A stretch of 12,573 bases of DNA, taken from contig CAKTNP010000038.1 of NCBI GenBank assembly GCA_934589155.1, positions 1 to 12,573 on the forward strand. The letters are read 5' to 3'. Numbering within the stretch: position 1 is the stretch's first letter; each line of letters opens with the position of its first letter. This document shows positions 6,720-12,573 of the stretch, piece after piece. Made by a program: the position numbers and the translations under genes. This DNA comes from an uncultured Oscillospiraceae bacterium (GTDB taxonomy: Bacteria > Bacillota > Clostridia > Oscillospirales > Oscillospiraceae). Below the pieces are notes generated by a model that was not told where the DNA came from, did no database searches, and saw only the letters and a program-made list of their open reading frames with translations.

Positions 6720-6872
6720 ATGCAAACAATGATCCGGAAAAACAGGCGCCGTGGCAGTACCCTTCTGCCCCGGGACCGGCAGCAGGACAGGCTCTTGGGC
6801 TTTTGTCGCCGCTGCGGTCGGGAGCGGTACGGAACAGGACCCTGCCCCTGGTGCCGGAAAGGAGCCCTATGA
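6720..6872 (+). CDS. Small basic zinc-knuckle protein (50 aa)
   Basis: A short gene with a strong ribosome binding site (AGGAGGAG, 9 bases before the ATG). The product is very basic, with about 14 Arg in 50 residues. It has two Cys pairs, CRRC (29-32) and CPWC (42-45), spaced as in a zinc ribbon or zinc knuckle. Its stop TGA overlaps the next start codon in ATGA, so the two are translationally coupled. A longer overlapping frame starting at 6578 shows no protein-like character before 6869, which supports this gene as the real one. I do not recognise a named family. A nucleic-acid-binding role beside the sigma-like protein is inference. Confidence 0.7.
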   Translation: MQTMIRKNRRRGSTLLPRDRQQDRLLGFCRRCGRERYGTGPCPWCRKGAL

Positions 6873-7102
6873 CCCTAGCCCAACTGTCGGGGGAATATGA
6901 GGCCTCGGCGGCCCTGCTTTGGGCCCGGATCCGGGAGCTTCGCCAGGCCATCCGCCTGGAGACGGATCCGGAGGCCCGGTTCCGCCTCCGCCGCCGGGTG
7001 GCGGAGCTGTCCCCCATGCTCACCCAGATGAACCAGCTGGCGGAGCTCACCGCCAGGTACTATGAAAGAGGGTATTGCAGAAATGAAAAATACACCTTAT
7101 AA
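6869..7102 (+). CDS. Small predicted coiled-coil protein (77 aa), function unknown
   Basis: The start ATG overlaps the preceding stop (ATGA) and has AAAGGAG upstream. The product is almost entirely alpha-helical in composition. Residues 5-65 show hydrophobic residues at heptad-like spacing (EYEASAALLWARIRELRQ; RRRVAELSPMLTQMNQL), suggesting a helical hairpin of two coiled-coil arms joined near the DPEA turn at 33-36. The C-terminus ends YYERGYCRNEKYTL. The last 20 bases overlap the start of the next gene, so the pair is tightly coupled. I believe similar small proteins sit next to sigma-like genes in other Clostridia, but I know no assigned function. It might bind the sigma-like partner. Confidence 0.72.
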   Translation: MTLAQLSGEYEASAALLWARIRELRQAIRLETDPEARFRLRRRVAELSPMLTQMNQLAELTARYYERGYCRNEKYTL

Positions 7103-7325
7103 CGGCTATCTTGGTCCCAGCCTTCCCAAGGAAGTGCAGAAAAAGCGGTTGGAGCAGGCCCTTCACCATGAGCTGACGCCCCTGCAGCGGGAGACGATCC
7201 TGGCCTACTACGTGCTGCAGAAGAACATCCCCACCATTGCCCGGGAGCGGGGCGTCAACAAGTCCACGGTGTGCCGGACCCTTCAGCGGGGAGAGGCCCG
7301 GCTCCGCCGGTGCCTGCGGTATTGA
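7083..7325 (+). CDS. Sigma-70 region-4-like protein (80 aa)
   Basis: An 80-aa protein with a single sigma-70 region 4 type helix-turn-helix (about 30-75: ELTPLQRETILAYYVLQ, then IPTIARERGVNKSTVCRTLQRGEARL). There is no region 2, so alone it could not recognise or melt a -10 element. It may be a DNA-binding regulator, half of a split sigma factor, or a remodelled mobile-element sigma. I chose ATG 7083, preceded by AAAGAGGG at about 10 bases; an ATG at 7062 would add 7 residues but has a weaker site. The gene overlaps the coiled-coil gene by 20 bases and ends before a strong terminator. Confidence 0.8.
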   Translation: MKNTPYNGYLGPSLPKEVQKKRLEQALHHELTPLQRETILAYYVLQKNIPTIARERGVNKSTVCRTLQRGEARLRRCLRY

Positions 7326-7375
7326 CGGTAATTCCTTCCCAATTTCCTCCATTGGCCCTGGGGCCCATATAATAA

Positions 7376-7406
7376 GTCCGCCGTCCTTGGACGGCGGACA
7401 TTTTTT
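7376..7406 (+). terminator. Rho-independent terminator of the small-protein operon
   Basis: Perfect 11-bp stem GTCCGCCGTCC (7376-7386) with 7389-7399 and a T-run at 7401-7406. On the minus strand the tail (TTATTATATGG) is weaker but could also help end the convergent GNAT transcript. Confidence 0.92.
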
Positions 7407-7408
7407 CG

Positions 7409-8125
7409 TTATGCCAGTGTCATGGTGAACCGCTCCGGGGCCGGGACCCCGGGCTTCAGGGGCCGGAACATGGCGGTGTCCCCGCCGGTTTGCGTGGAGG
7501 TTACGATCCTGCCGAAGCCCTCCGCCGCCGGGGCGCCGGTCTCGGGCACCCGGGCCAGGGCCAGAACGCCCTCCGGCCCCTCGTAGAATTCCCCGTCCCC
7601 GCCGAAGTAGTCCAGGGCCGCTCCCGTGAGTACCGCGTCTCCGGGCCTTAAAAAGGGCTTTCGGAAGACCTCATATTCCGGCGGCGTCAGGGGCGTCAGA
7701 GCCTCGGCGTCCGAAACCGTAATCCGCTGCCCGGGGCAGCAGGGGACAAAGCCCAATTTCCCGTAAAACAGGAACAGCTCCGGCTCCGCCGGCACCAGCA
7801 GCGCCCCGGCATAGCCCCTTTTCGTCAGGATCTCGCAGGCGGCTTCTATGAGCCGGGAGGAATAGCCCCGGCCCCGGGCCGTCTTTTGAGTGGCCACGGC
7901 GTAGAGATAGGCCAGGCGCCCGCCGCCCCAGACCCCGTCGAACCAGTACAGCATGGACAGGGGCCGGTTTTCCCCGTACAGGGCCAGGCTCCGCTCCGGG
8001 GCAAAGCCCAGGGCGAAAAAGTCCCCGATCTCCTCCGCCGTGTCCTCGGGAAAGGCCTCCTGCCATAGCCCCGTCAGGGCCGGGATGTCCTCCCGGCGAG
8101 GGGGCCGGATCTCACGCTCCGTCAT
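7409..8125 (-). CDS. GNAT-family N-acetyltransferase
   Basis: A 238-aa protein with a GNAT fold that transfers an acetyl group from acetyl-CoA to an amine; substrate unknown. The N-terminus (IRPPRREDIPALTGLWQEAF) is a typical GNAT strand-helix. The acetyl-CoA pyrophosphate loop is RGRGYSSRL at about 84-92, and FYGKLGF at 120-126 is the usual late motif. The last 100 residues form an extra domain I cannot place. I chose ATG 8125, which overlaps the end of the upstream gene by 14 bases and implies coupling. An alternative ATG at 8176 has a better AAGGA site but adds an odd Cys/Pro-rich leader. It is the last gene of the ppaC operon. Confidence 0.82.
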   Translation of the reverse strand: MTEREIRPPRREDIPALTGLWQEAFPEDTAEEIGDFFALGFAPERSLALYGENRPLSMLYWFDGVWGGGRLAYLYAVATQKTARGRGYSSRLIEAACEILTKRGYAGALLVPAEPELFLFYGKLGFVPCCPGQRITVSDAEALTPLTPPEYEVFRKPFLRPGDAVLTGAALDYFGGDGEFYEGPEGVLALARVPETGAPAAEGFGRIVTSTQTGGDTAMFRPLKPGVPAPERFTMTLA

Positions 8126-9023
8126 AGGCGGACAGCAGCACGGCGGTGTATTTTTCCAGAAGAATGTCCGGCTCATAGGATTCCTTGGCCTTCCGCAGCC
8201 CCGGCAGACCCATGTCGTCCTCCCGGTTCAGGTATCGGATCTCCGGGTGCCGGTCCCGGATGTACCGGGCGTACTCCCGGTTGATGACGGCGTAGGCCCC
8301 CTCGATCTCCGGGTCCGCCTTTTCAAAGTTCACGTCCCAGGTGTCGGGGTTCAGGCCGTTGCCCAGGGTCACCGCCGCCAGCTTCTCCCCGGCATAGAGC
8401 ATAATGCCTTCCATTTTAAGGGCCTCAAAATTGGCGTAGAGCCGATCCATGGCGATCTGCTCTATTTTGATGTCCGTGTGGGGATCCTCCAGCTTCCGGG
8501 CCTCATACCAGGCGTCGGTGAAGTTCTTGCAGGTTTTCAGCTTCTCCGCGGTGATCTCTTCCGTGTGCCACTCGGGATTCTCCCGGATAAAGCGGTTTAC
8601 GTGGTTCCGCTTCTGCTGAAGCTTCTTGCCTCCCAGATCCGCCAGCCGGTCAATATCATAAATATAGTCGAAGCTGTCCCGGTTGGGGCTAAAATGGAAG
8701 GCCCCCGGATAGAGGGCTTCCAAGAGCTCCGTCTCCTGCCGGGTCAGGCACACCATGCGGAAAGGGATACCCCGGCTATGGGCGTCGGCCATCATGGCGT
8801 CCAGCACCGGCTTAGGGTCCCCCTGGCCTACGGGGAACATATACACGCTGCGGCCCCGAAAGTGGGAGAATACCGCCAGCCAGCCCCGGAGCATGCATAC
8901 CTGCTGCCGCCCCCAGAGATAGAGGTTGGCGAAGGAATACTCGCAGCTCTGCCGCCCGGCGGCAAAGAGCATATCGTGGAGCCCGTCCCGATACTCGGGC
9001 TTCAGACACTGAAAGTTCATCAT
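8112..9023 (-). CDS. DUF2156 protein (phosphatidylglycerol lysyltransferase C-terminal-like)
   Basis: A 303-aa protein of the DUF2156 family, a double GNAT-like fold related to the catalytic domain of MprF aminoacyl-phosphatidylglycerol synthases. Typical blocks are SCEYSFANLYLW near the N-terminus, KKLQQKRNHVNRF in the middle and LNREDDMGLPGLRKAKESYEPD-like sequence near the C-terminus. It lacks the MprF membrane part, so it is probably cytoplasmic and transfers an amino-acid or acyl group to an unknown acceptor. I chose ATG 9023 (AAAGGA 11 bases upstream; the next codon is also ATG); a GTG at 9050 has no ribosome binding site. It follows ppaC after 37 bases and overlaps the GNAT gene. Confidence 0.82.
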   Translation of the reverse strand: MMNFQCLKPEYRDGLHDMLFAAGRQSCEYSFANLYLWGRQQVCMLRGWLAVFSHFRGRSVYMFPVGQGDPKPVLDAMMADAHSRGIPFRMVCLTRQETELLEALYPGAFHFSPNRDSFDYIYDIDRLADLGGKKLQQKRNHVNRFIRENPEWHTEEITAEKLKTCKNFTDAWYEARKLEDPHTDIKIEQIAMDRLYANFEALKMEGIMLYAGEKLAAVTLGNGLNPDTWDVNFEKADPEIEGAYAVINREYARYIRDRHPEIRYLNREDDMGLPGLRKAKESYEPDILLEKYTAVLLSAYDGA

Positions 9024-9060
9024 TAAAAACACGTTCCTTTCCCGGCACACCGGGTATTTT

Positions 9061-10677
9061 TTAGCCCCACAGAGCAGAGAGCATGGGAATGACCTGCTTT
9101 TTCCGGCTCATGATCTTGGGCAGGAACAGGGTGTTGTCCTTGCCCTCCACACCGAAGGCCTGCTCGAAAATGTCGTCGCTGCCCCCTAGGTAAATGAGCT
9201 GGGTTCCTTCCAGCAGCACGTCCGTCAGCATGAGGATCAGCATTTCATAGCCCTTTTTCTTCATGGTCTCCCGCATCAGGGCCAGGAACTCCTCCTTCCG
9301 GCCCAGCATGGCCGGGGAGTCCACGCAGGTGATCTGGCTGACCCCGAAGAAGTGGCCCGCAATGTGGAACTCTTTGAAATCCGTGAAGAACAGGTCGCTT
9401 ACCGGCTTTTCCTTGCTGGAGGCGGAGAAGATCATCTGCCCCAGCTCTTCCAGGGATACGCTGCCGATCCGGGCCATGCGCTGGGCCATTTTCCGGTCCC
9501 GCTCGGTGCAGGTGGGGGACTTGAACATGACCGTGTCGGAAATAATGGCCGCCGCCATCATCCCTGCCATTTTCTCCGAAGGCATGAGCCCCCGCTCCTG
9601 GAACATGGAGGCCACGATGGTGGTGGTGCTGCCTACGGGCTCGTTCCGGAAATAGATGGGGTTGGCCGTCTGGATGTCCGCCAGCCGGTGGTGGTCGATG
9701 ATCTCCAGAATTTCCGCCTCCTCCAGACCGGGCACGGACTGGGAGGCCTCGTTGTGGTCCACCAGCACCACCCGCTTCCGCCGGGGCCGCAGCAGGTGGT
9801 ATCTCGTGAGGATCCCTGCTACGTGCTCCTGCTCGTCCAGAATGGGATAGCAGCTGGCCCGGTGCTTCAGCACCGCCTCTTTCACGTCGTCCACCCGGTC
9901 CTCCAGATGGAAACAGACGAAATCCTTTGTCCGGCAGATCCGGCCGATGGGGGTGGACTGGTAAATGAGCCGCACCGTGCGGTAGGCGTCGCAGGGGGTG
10001 GAGATGATGCAGGTTCGGGTGTCCAGATCTCGCAGCGCCTCGTCCAGTTCCGTCTGGCACAGGATGAGGCAGGCCACGTTCCGGTCCAGTGCCTTTTGGA
10101 TCATGTCCGGCTGGTGACCGCAAATCACGATGGAATCCTTCCCGAAGGGCAGCAGGTTTTCCCGGCTCTGGGGCAGGGCAATGGTGACCTCGCCGGAAAT
10201 CTCGTCGGTCATGTTTCCGGCCTCGTTGAGGACCTTGCCCTCCAAGACGCTCAGCACGTTGAACAGGGGCACCTGGTCCAGGTAGGCCCGGTTCACCAGC
10301 TCCATGTCATAGGCGGCGATATCCTCCGGGGACAGCATGCCGTACAGGGTCCCGTCCTCGTTGGTCACGGGCAGGGCGGGGATGCTCTTGTCCTCGGTGA
10401 GCAGGCTCCAGGCCCGGCTGACGGTAACGGCGGCGGACAGAGCCGGGGGCGTGTCGAACTGCAGGTCACGGACCTGGGTGTACATGGACTGGATCCGCAC
10501 GGGGCTTTCAAAGCCGAAGCGGTCCAGCACCACCTGGGTCTCGTCGGACACATGGCCCAGGCAGGCGGGCTGATAGTCCCGATCCCCCAGGGCGTTGCGC
10601 AGGGCGGCGTAGGCCATGGCAGAGACGATGGAGTCCGTGTCCGGGTTCCGGTGGCCGGTGACATAAATGGGGTCCAT
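9061..10677 (-). CDS. ppaC: Mn-dependent inorganic pyrophosphatase, family II, with CBS-DRTGG insert
   Basis: Hydrolyses pyrophosphate to two phosphates in the cytoplasm, pulling biosynthetic reactions forward. The 538-aa protein is a CBS-type family II enzyme. The N-terminal DHH domain begins GHRNPDTDS (His9, Asp13 and Asp15 as metal ligands). It is interrupted by a CBS domain (about 65-125), a DRTGG-like domain (about 135-245) and a second CBS domain (about 250-298). The DHH domain resumes with VDHNE (Asp307), IDHH (Asp328-His330) and SDT (380-382). The C-terminal DHHA2 domain ends with the signature SRKKQVIP (524-531). Adenine nucleotides regulate known CBS-PPases through the insert. The ATG at 10677 has AAAGGAGG 6 bases upstream. 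First gene of a three-gene operon. Confidence 0.95.
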   Translation of the reverse strand: MDPIYVTGHRNPDTDSIVSAMAYAALRNALGDRDYQPACLGHVSDETQVVLDRFGFESPVRIQSMYTQVRDLQFDTPPALSAAVTVSRAWSLLTEDKSIPALPVTNEDGTLYGMLSPEDIAAYDMELVNRAYLDQVPLFNVLSVLEGKVLNEAGNMTDEISGEVTIALPQSRENLLPFGKDSIVICGHQPDMIQKALDRNVACLILCQTELDEALRDLDTRTCIISTPCDAYRTVRLIYQSTPIGRICRTKDFVCFHLEDRVDDVKEAVLKHRASCYPILDEQEHVAGILTRYHLLRPRRKRVVLVDHNEASQSVPGLEEAEILEIIDHHRLADIQTANPIYFRNEPVGSTTTIVASMFQERGLMPSEKMAGMMAAAIISDTVMFKSPTCTERDRKMAQRMARIGSVSLEELGQMIFSASSKEKPVSDLFFTDFKEFHIAGHFFGVSQITCVDSPAMLGRKEEFLALMRETMKKKGYEMLILMLTDVLLEGTQLIYLGGSDDIFEQAFGVEGKDNTLFLPKIMSRKKQVIPMLSALWG

Positions 10678-10698
10678 GAAAATCCTCCTTTTTCTGCG

Positions 10699-10719
10699 CC
10701 CCGGCGGAGCGCGCCGGGG
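10699..10719 (-). promoter_or_regulatory. GC-rich hairpin in the ppaC leader, next to the ribosome binding site
   Basis: CCCCGGCG (10699-10706) and CGCCGGGG (10712-10719) pair perfectly around 5 bases, ending about 10 bases before the AAGGAGG. It would form in the 5' untranslated RNA of ppaC. A role in translation or mRNA stability is inference. Confidence 0.45.
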
Positions 10720-10749
10720 AATGGGTCGGCTTTTCTTGTCTGTTATTTT

Positions 10750-10755
10750 ACTATA
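10750..10755 (-). promoter_or_regulatory. Candidate -10 element for ppaC
   Basis: TATAGT on the minus strand, 73 bases upstream of the ATG. No good -35 is found at 16-18 bases, so the promoter call is weak. Confidence 0.25.
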
Positions 10756-10803
10756 TCCCGGTTCCCGGCGCAAGGGCCATTCCCGCCCGGCGGGGATTTG
10801 GGG

Positions 10804-10832
10804 TTTACTTTTTGGACAGATTGTTTTACAAT
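10804..10832 (+). promoter_or_regulatory. Sigma-70 promoter for the DUF3048 lipoprotein gene
   Basis: TTTACT (10804-10809), 17-base spacer, TACAAT (10827-10832). It lies about 55 bases upstream of the ATG. Confidence 0.55.
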
Positions 10833-10886
10833 GAGGCCGTGAACGGCCCCTTTTTCGTTTACCCATCCAGAAAGGAGATTATTCCC

Positions 10887-12008
10887 ATGCGAAAATTTCT
10901 TGCGATCCTGCTGGCAGTGTGTACCTTGCTGGCCATGACCGCTTGCGGGAAAAAGGCGGAGGAGACCACTCCCTCCACCGCAGCCACCACGGCCCCTACT
11001 ACGGAACCCACTACCGAGCCTACCACGGTGCCTACCACGGAACCCACCACGGCCCCTACGGAGCCGGGCCCCACGGATCCCTTTACCGGTGAAACAGTAA
11101 AGGAGGATATTTCCCGGCGGCGGCCCTACGCCGTGATGATCAACAATATTGACGTGGCCCAACCCCAGTGCGGCGTCAGCAAGGCCTCCGTGATCTTTGA
11201 GGTGCCGGTGGAGGGTTACATCACCCGGATGATGGCCCTGTTCTCTGACATTTCCGACGCCGGAAAGATCGGCTCCATCCGCAGCGCCCGGCCCTGCTAC
11301 GTGAGCCTCTGCCGGGCTTATGACTGCATCTTCGTCCACGCCGGCGGCAGCAACAAGGCCTATAACGACCTGTGGAACAACGACATTGATCGGATGGACG
11401 GTGTCCGGGGCGGCTCCGACGCAGCCTATTTCTACCGGGATTCCAATCGCATGACCTACGGCATCGAGCACAGCATGTTTATCGACGCCGAGGATGTGCA
11501 GAAGGTCACGGATATGATGGACTACCGCACCACCCTGGCGGAGGATTACCCCGGCGTGAACCAGCAGTTTACCGAGGATGCCGTACCCAGGCAGGGCAGC
11601 TCCGCCAAGTACATCGACATTGATTTCCGGGGCGGCAAGCATTCCAAACTGACCCTGGAGAACAGCGGCCTGTACTCCATGGACCAGTACGGCGACGATT
11701 ACATCGATGACAACACCGGCGAAGAGGTGCTCTTTAAGAATGTCCTGATCCTCCGGGCGGAGATGTGGGACGGCTACGACTCTCCGGAGGCCACCACCCC
11801 CCGGGTGTACATGACCCTTACCGGTGAGGGCACGGGCTATTATGCCTGCGGCGGCAAGGTGGAGAATATTTACTGGACCCGGGAGAATGAGGACAGCCCC
11901 TTCCGGTTCTTCCTGGACGAGGCCCATACGAAGCCCCTGTCCCTGGGGGTGGGCACCAGCTACGTGGCCTTCATCTCCCAGGGCGGCGACGCTCCCTACT
12001 TTGAGTGA
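10887..12008 (+). CDS. DUF3048 domain lipoprotein (YerB-like)
   Basis: A 373-aa exported lipoprotein. It has a positively charged start (MRK), a hydrophobic segment (4-17) and a lipobox ending AMTAC, with Cys20 the likely lipidated residue; Met at -3 is slightly unusual. Residues 34-57 are six TTxP repeats forming a flexible linker. The rest matches DUF3048 in style: RRPYAVMINNIDVAQPQCGVSKASVIFE, then RMMALFSDI, GSIRSARPCYVSLCRAYD and FVHAGGS, with a C-terminal block near GYYACGGKVENIYWTREN. YerB-type proteins are thought to sit on the outer face of the membrane; their biochemical role is not settled. The ATG has AAAGGAG upstream. It is monocistronic and divergent from ppaC. Confidence 0.9.
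   Translation: MRKFLAILLAVCTLLAMTACGKKAEETTPSTAATTAPTTEPTTEPTTVPTTEPTTAPTEPGPTDPFTGETVKEDISRRRPYAVMINNIDVAQPQCGVSKASVIFEVPVEGYITRMMALFSDISDAGKIGSIRSARPCYVSLCRAYDCIFVHAGGSNKAYNDLWNNDIDRMDGVRGGSDAAYFYRDSNRMTYGIEHSMFIDAEDVQKVTDMMDYRTTLAEDYPGVNQQFTEDAVPRQGSSAKYIDIDFRGGKHSKLTLENSGLYSMDQYGDDYIDDNTGEEVLFKNVLILRAEMWDGYDSPEATTPRVYMTLTGEGTGYYACGGKVENIYWTRENEDSPFRFFLDEAHTKPLSLGVGTSYVAFISQGGDAPYFE
10986..11057 (+). repeat. Six 12-bp tandem units inside the lipoprotein gene
   Basis: Six in-frame units of the form ACnACnGnnCCn encode TTAP, TTEP, TTEP, TTVP, TTEP and TTAP. The first and last units are identical at the DNA level, while third positions vary in others, suggesting an old repeat kept for its protein role. 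Copy number could vary between strains by slippage. Confidence 0.9.
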
Positions 12009-12044
12009 GCCTTCCCACCGAAGATCAGGCATATCATAAAGACC

Positions 12045-12076
12045 AGGAGGAAGGGCCCGCCCCTTCCTCCTTCTTT
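12045..12076 (+). terminator. Terminator of the lipoprotein gene
   Basis: Perfect 11-bp stem AGGAGGAAGGG (12045-12055) with 12061-12071, loop CCCGC, followed by TCTTT. It lies 37 bases after the stop codon. Confidence 0.8.
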
Positions 12077-12392
12077 GCGCCCAAACCGCCCGGCATTGCC
12101 GTCAGCCTTGTCCTTCCGTATCCCCACTGCCTGGTTCCTTCCCCCAACTGGCCCGGTTCCTGTCCGCCTATCTCGCCCGGTTTGCCGCCCCCTTTCTGTT
12201 TGCTGCCTTATTTCACCGCTCCGATGTCCGCCGTTTCGCTTGGCCCACTGCCCCTGACAGAACGGCCCCCAAATATGAAGCACTTGACCTTAGCTCCTGC
12301 TTCCAACAGCAGACCCTGTTGCTCGGGGCCTGCCCTTAGCCCGCCCGGCCCCCGCTGCTTTGCCGTCCAGTCCTTTTGCCCCGTTTCTTTGC
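12077..12392. other. Non-coding stretch, pyrimidine-rich on the plus strand
   Basis: No convincing gene on either strand: the open frames give Pro/Ser/Leu-rich or Gly/Arg-rich nonsense. By hand count only about a quarter of bases in 12061-12240 are purines on the plus strand. A small hairpin (CAACAG 12304-12309 with CTGTTG 12316-12321) is the only structure I see. Confidence 0.5.
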
Positions 12393-12421
12393 TTGATTTT
12401 TGCCCCAACGGCTGATATAAT
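12393..12421 (+). promoter_or_regulatory. Strong sigma-70 promoter ahead of the tRNA-like sequence
   Basis: TTGATT (12393-12398), 17-base spacer and perfect TATAAT (12416-12421). The expected start is about 12 bases before the tRNA-like 5' end, an arrangement usual for tRNA genes. Confidence 0.65.
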
Positions 12422-12440
12422 GGGCCATAGTCCCCCATAC

Positions 12441-12519
12441 GGAGATGTATCGAAGTGGTCGTAACGAGGCTGACTCGAAATTTCGGCGGGATCTGTGAAT
12501 TTCGTCCCCCTGATTCTCC
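12441..12519 (+). tRNA. tRNA-Ser(CGA)-like sequence with normal 5' half and aberrant 3' half
   Basis: From 12441 the sequence follows tRNA-Ser: acceptor start GGAGATG, T8, D-stem TCG/CGA (12450-12452 with 12465-12467) around a loop with the conserved GG, then a stem GCTGA and loop beginning CTCGAAA, with anticodon CGA at 12476-12478. After that it fails. The 3' anticodon stem pairs only if the loop is 9 bases (TCGGC at 12483-12487), there is no long variable arm and no proper GGTTCGA T-arm. Five acceptor pairs (GGAGA with TCTCC at 12515-12519) still form and no CCA is encoded. It may be a disrupted or decayed gene, or a tRNA-derived element. A standard functional tRNA-Ser is unlikely. Confidence 0.4.
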
Positions 12520-12573
12520 TTGATATTCCTCAACACAGAAAATCTCAAAATCGAATATTTTTTGCCGTCTCTC

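Noticed and set aside
6578..7102. Single 174-codon gene spanning the zinc-knuckle and coiled-coil region
   Set aside because: The part before 6869 has no good ribosome binding site and no protein-like pattern, while 6720-6872 in another frame has a strong site and two Cys pairs; the real C-terminal gene starts at 6869.
7368..7373. TATAAT just before the 7376 terminator
   Set aside because: No -35 at suitable spacing, and any transcript would hit the terminator at once.
10835..10855. GGCCGT/ACGGCC hairpin followed by TTTTT upstream of the lipoprotein gene
   Set aside because: It begins at the expected transcription start just after the -10, so the left arm would not be fully transcribed; no upstream plus-strand gene needs a terminator there.
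12005..12415. Plus-strand 136-codon open frame after the lipoprotein gene
   Set aside because: It starts inside the lipoprotein stop region, runs across the terminator, and is a Pro/Ser/Cys-rich translation of pyrimidine-rich DNA.
12208..12573. Minus-strand frame open from the right edge for about 120 codons
   Set aside because: It runs antisense through the tRNA-like sequence and its promoter and then through the purine-rich strand; composition (Gly/Lys/Arg/Gln-rich) shows no domain and there is no ribosome binding site in view.
12441..12573. Group I intron in the tRNA anticodon loop
   Set aside because: An internal repeat could pair with the exon end, but no U-G pair at a splice site is seen and only about 90 bases follow, so the intron core cannot be assessed.
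1..12573. CRISPR array, insertion sequence or rRNA
   Set aside because: No regularly spaced identical repeats, transposase or rRNA sequence was seen.

Overview
The window comes from a high-GC, spore-forming Firmicute. It is most likely a gut-type Clostridia of the Oscillospiraceae/Ruminococcaceae sort. I infer this from the GC-rich codons, strong AGGAGG-type ribosome binding sites, an intact SpoIIP sporulation amidase, a CBS-domain family II pyrophosphatase and a YerB/DUF3048-type lipoprotein. No species can be named from the sequence alone. Most of the window is ordinary chromosomal content.

Layout. At the left edge a truncated rlmD-like 23S rRNA methyltransferase (minus) diverges from an orphan PflA/PflX-like radical SAM protein (plus). 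A bidirectional terminator separates the latter from a convergent pseudouridine catabolism pair, psuK-psuG (minus). PsuK carries an N-terminal DNA-binding domain, and its promoter has perfect -35 and -10 hexamers overlaid by three copies of one 11-base motif. Upstream on the same strand lie spoIIP, tadA (GTG start) and a small XRE-family regulator. Across an AT-rich intergenic region, the XRE gene diverges from a compact plus-strand operon of three small genes: a 50-aa zinc-knuckle protein, a 77-aa predicted coiled-coil protein and an 80-aa sigma-70 region-4-like protein. That operon ends in a strong terminator.

The next minus-strand operon reads ppaC (CBS-type Mn-dependent pyrophosphatase), then a DUF2156 protein, then a GNAT acetyltransferase. 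Divergent from ppaC is a DUF3048 lipoprotein gene (plus) with a Thr-Pro repeat linker, followed by a terminator. The last 500 bases hold no convincing protein gene. There is a pyrimidine-rich stretch, then a strong promoter placed just ahead of what looks like the 5' half of tRNA-Ser(CGA). The tRNA resemblance breaks down in the anticodon loop, where base composition drops to about 42% GC, so this may be a junction with an inserted element.

How parts work together. PsuK phosphorylates pseudouridine and PsuG splits the product to uracil and ribose 5-phosphate; the PsuK DNA-binding domain probably controls the pair. The XRE regulator and the three-gene operon look like a small self-contained regulatory module. 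The most interesting points are this module, the triple operator at psuK, and the broken tRNA-like locus.
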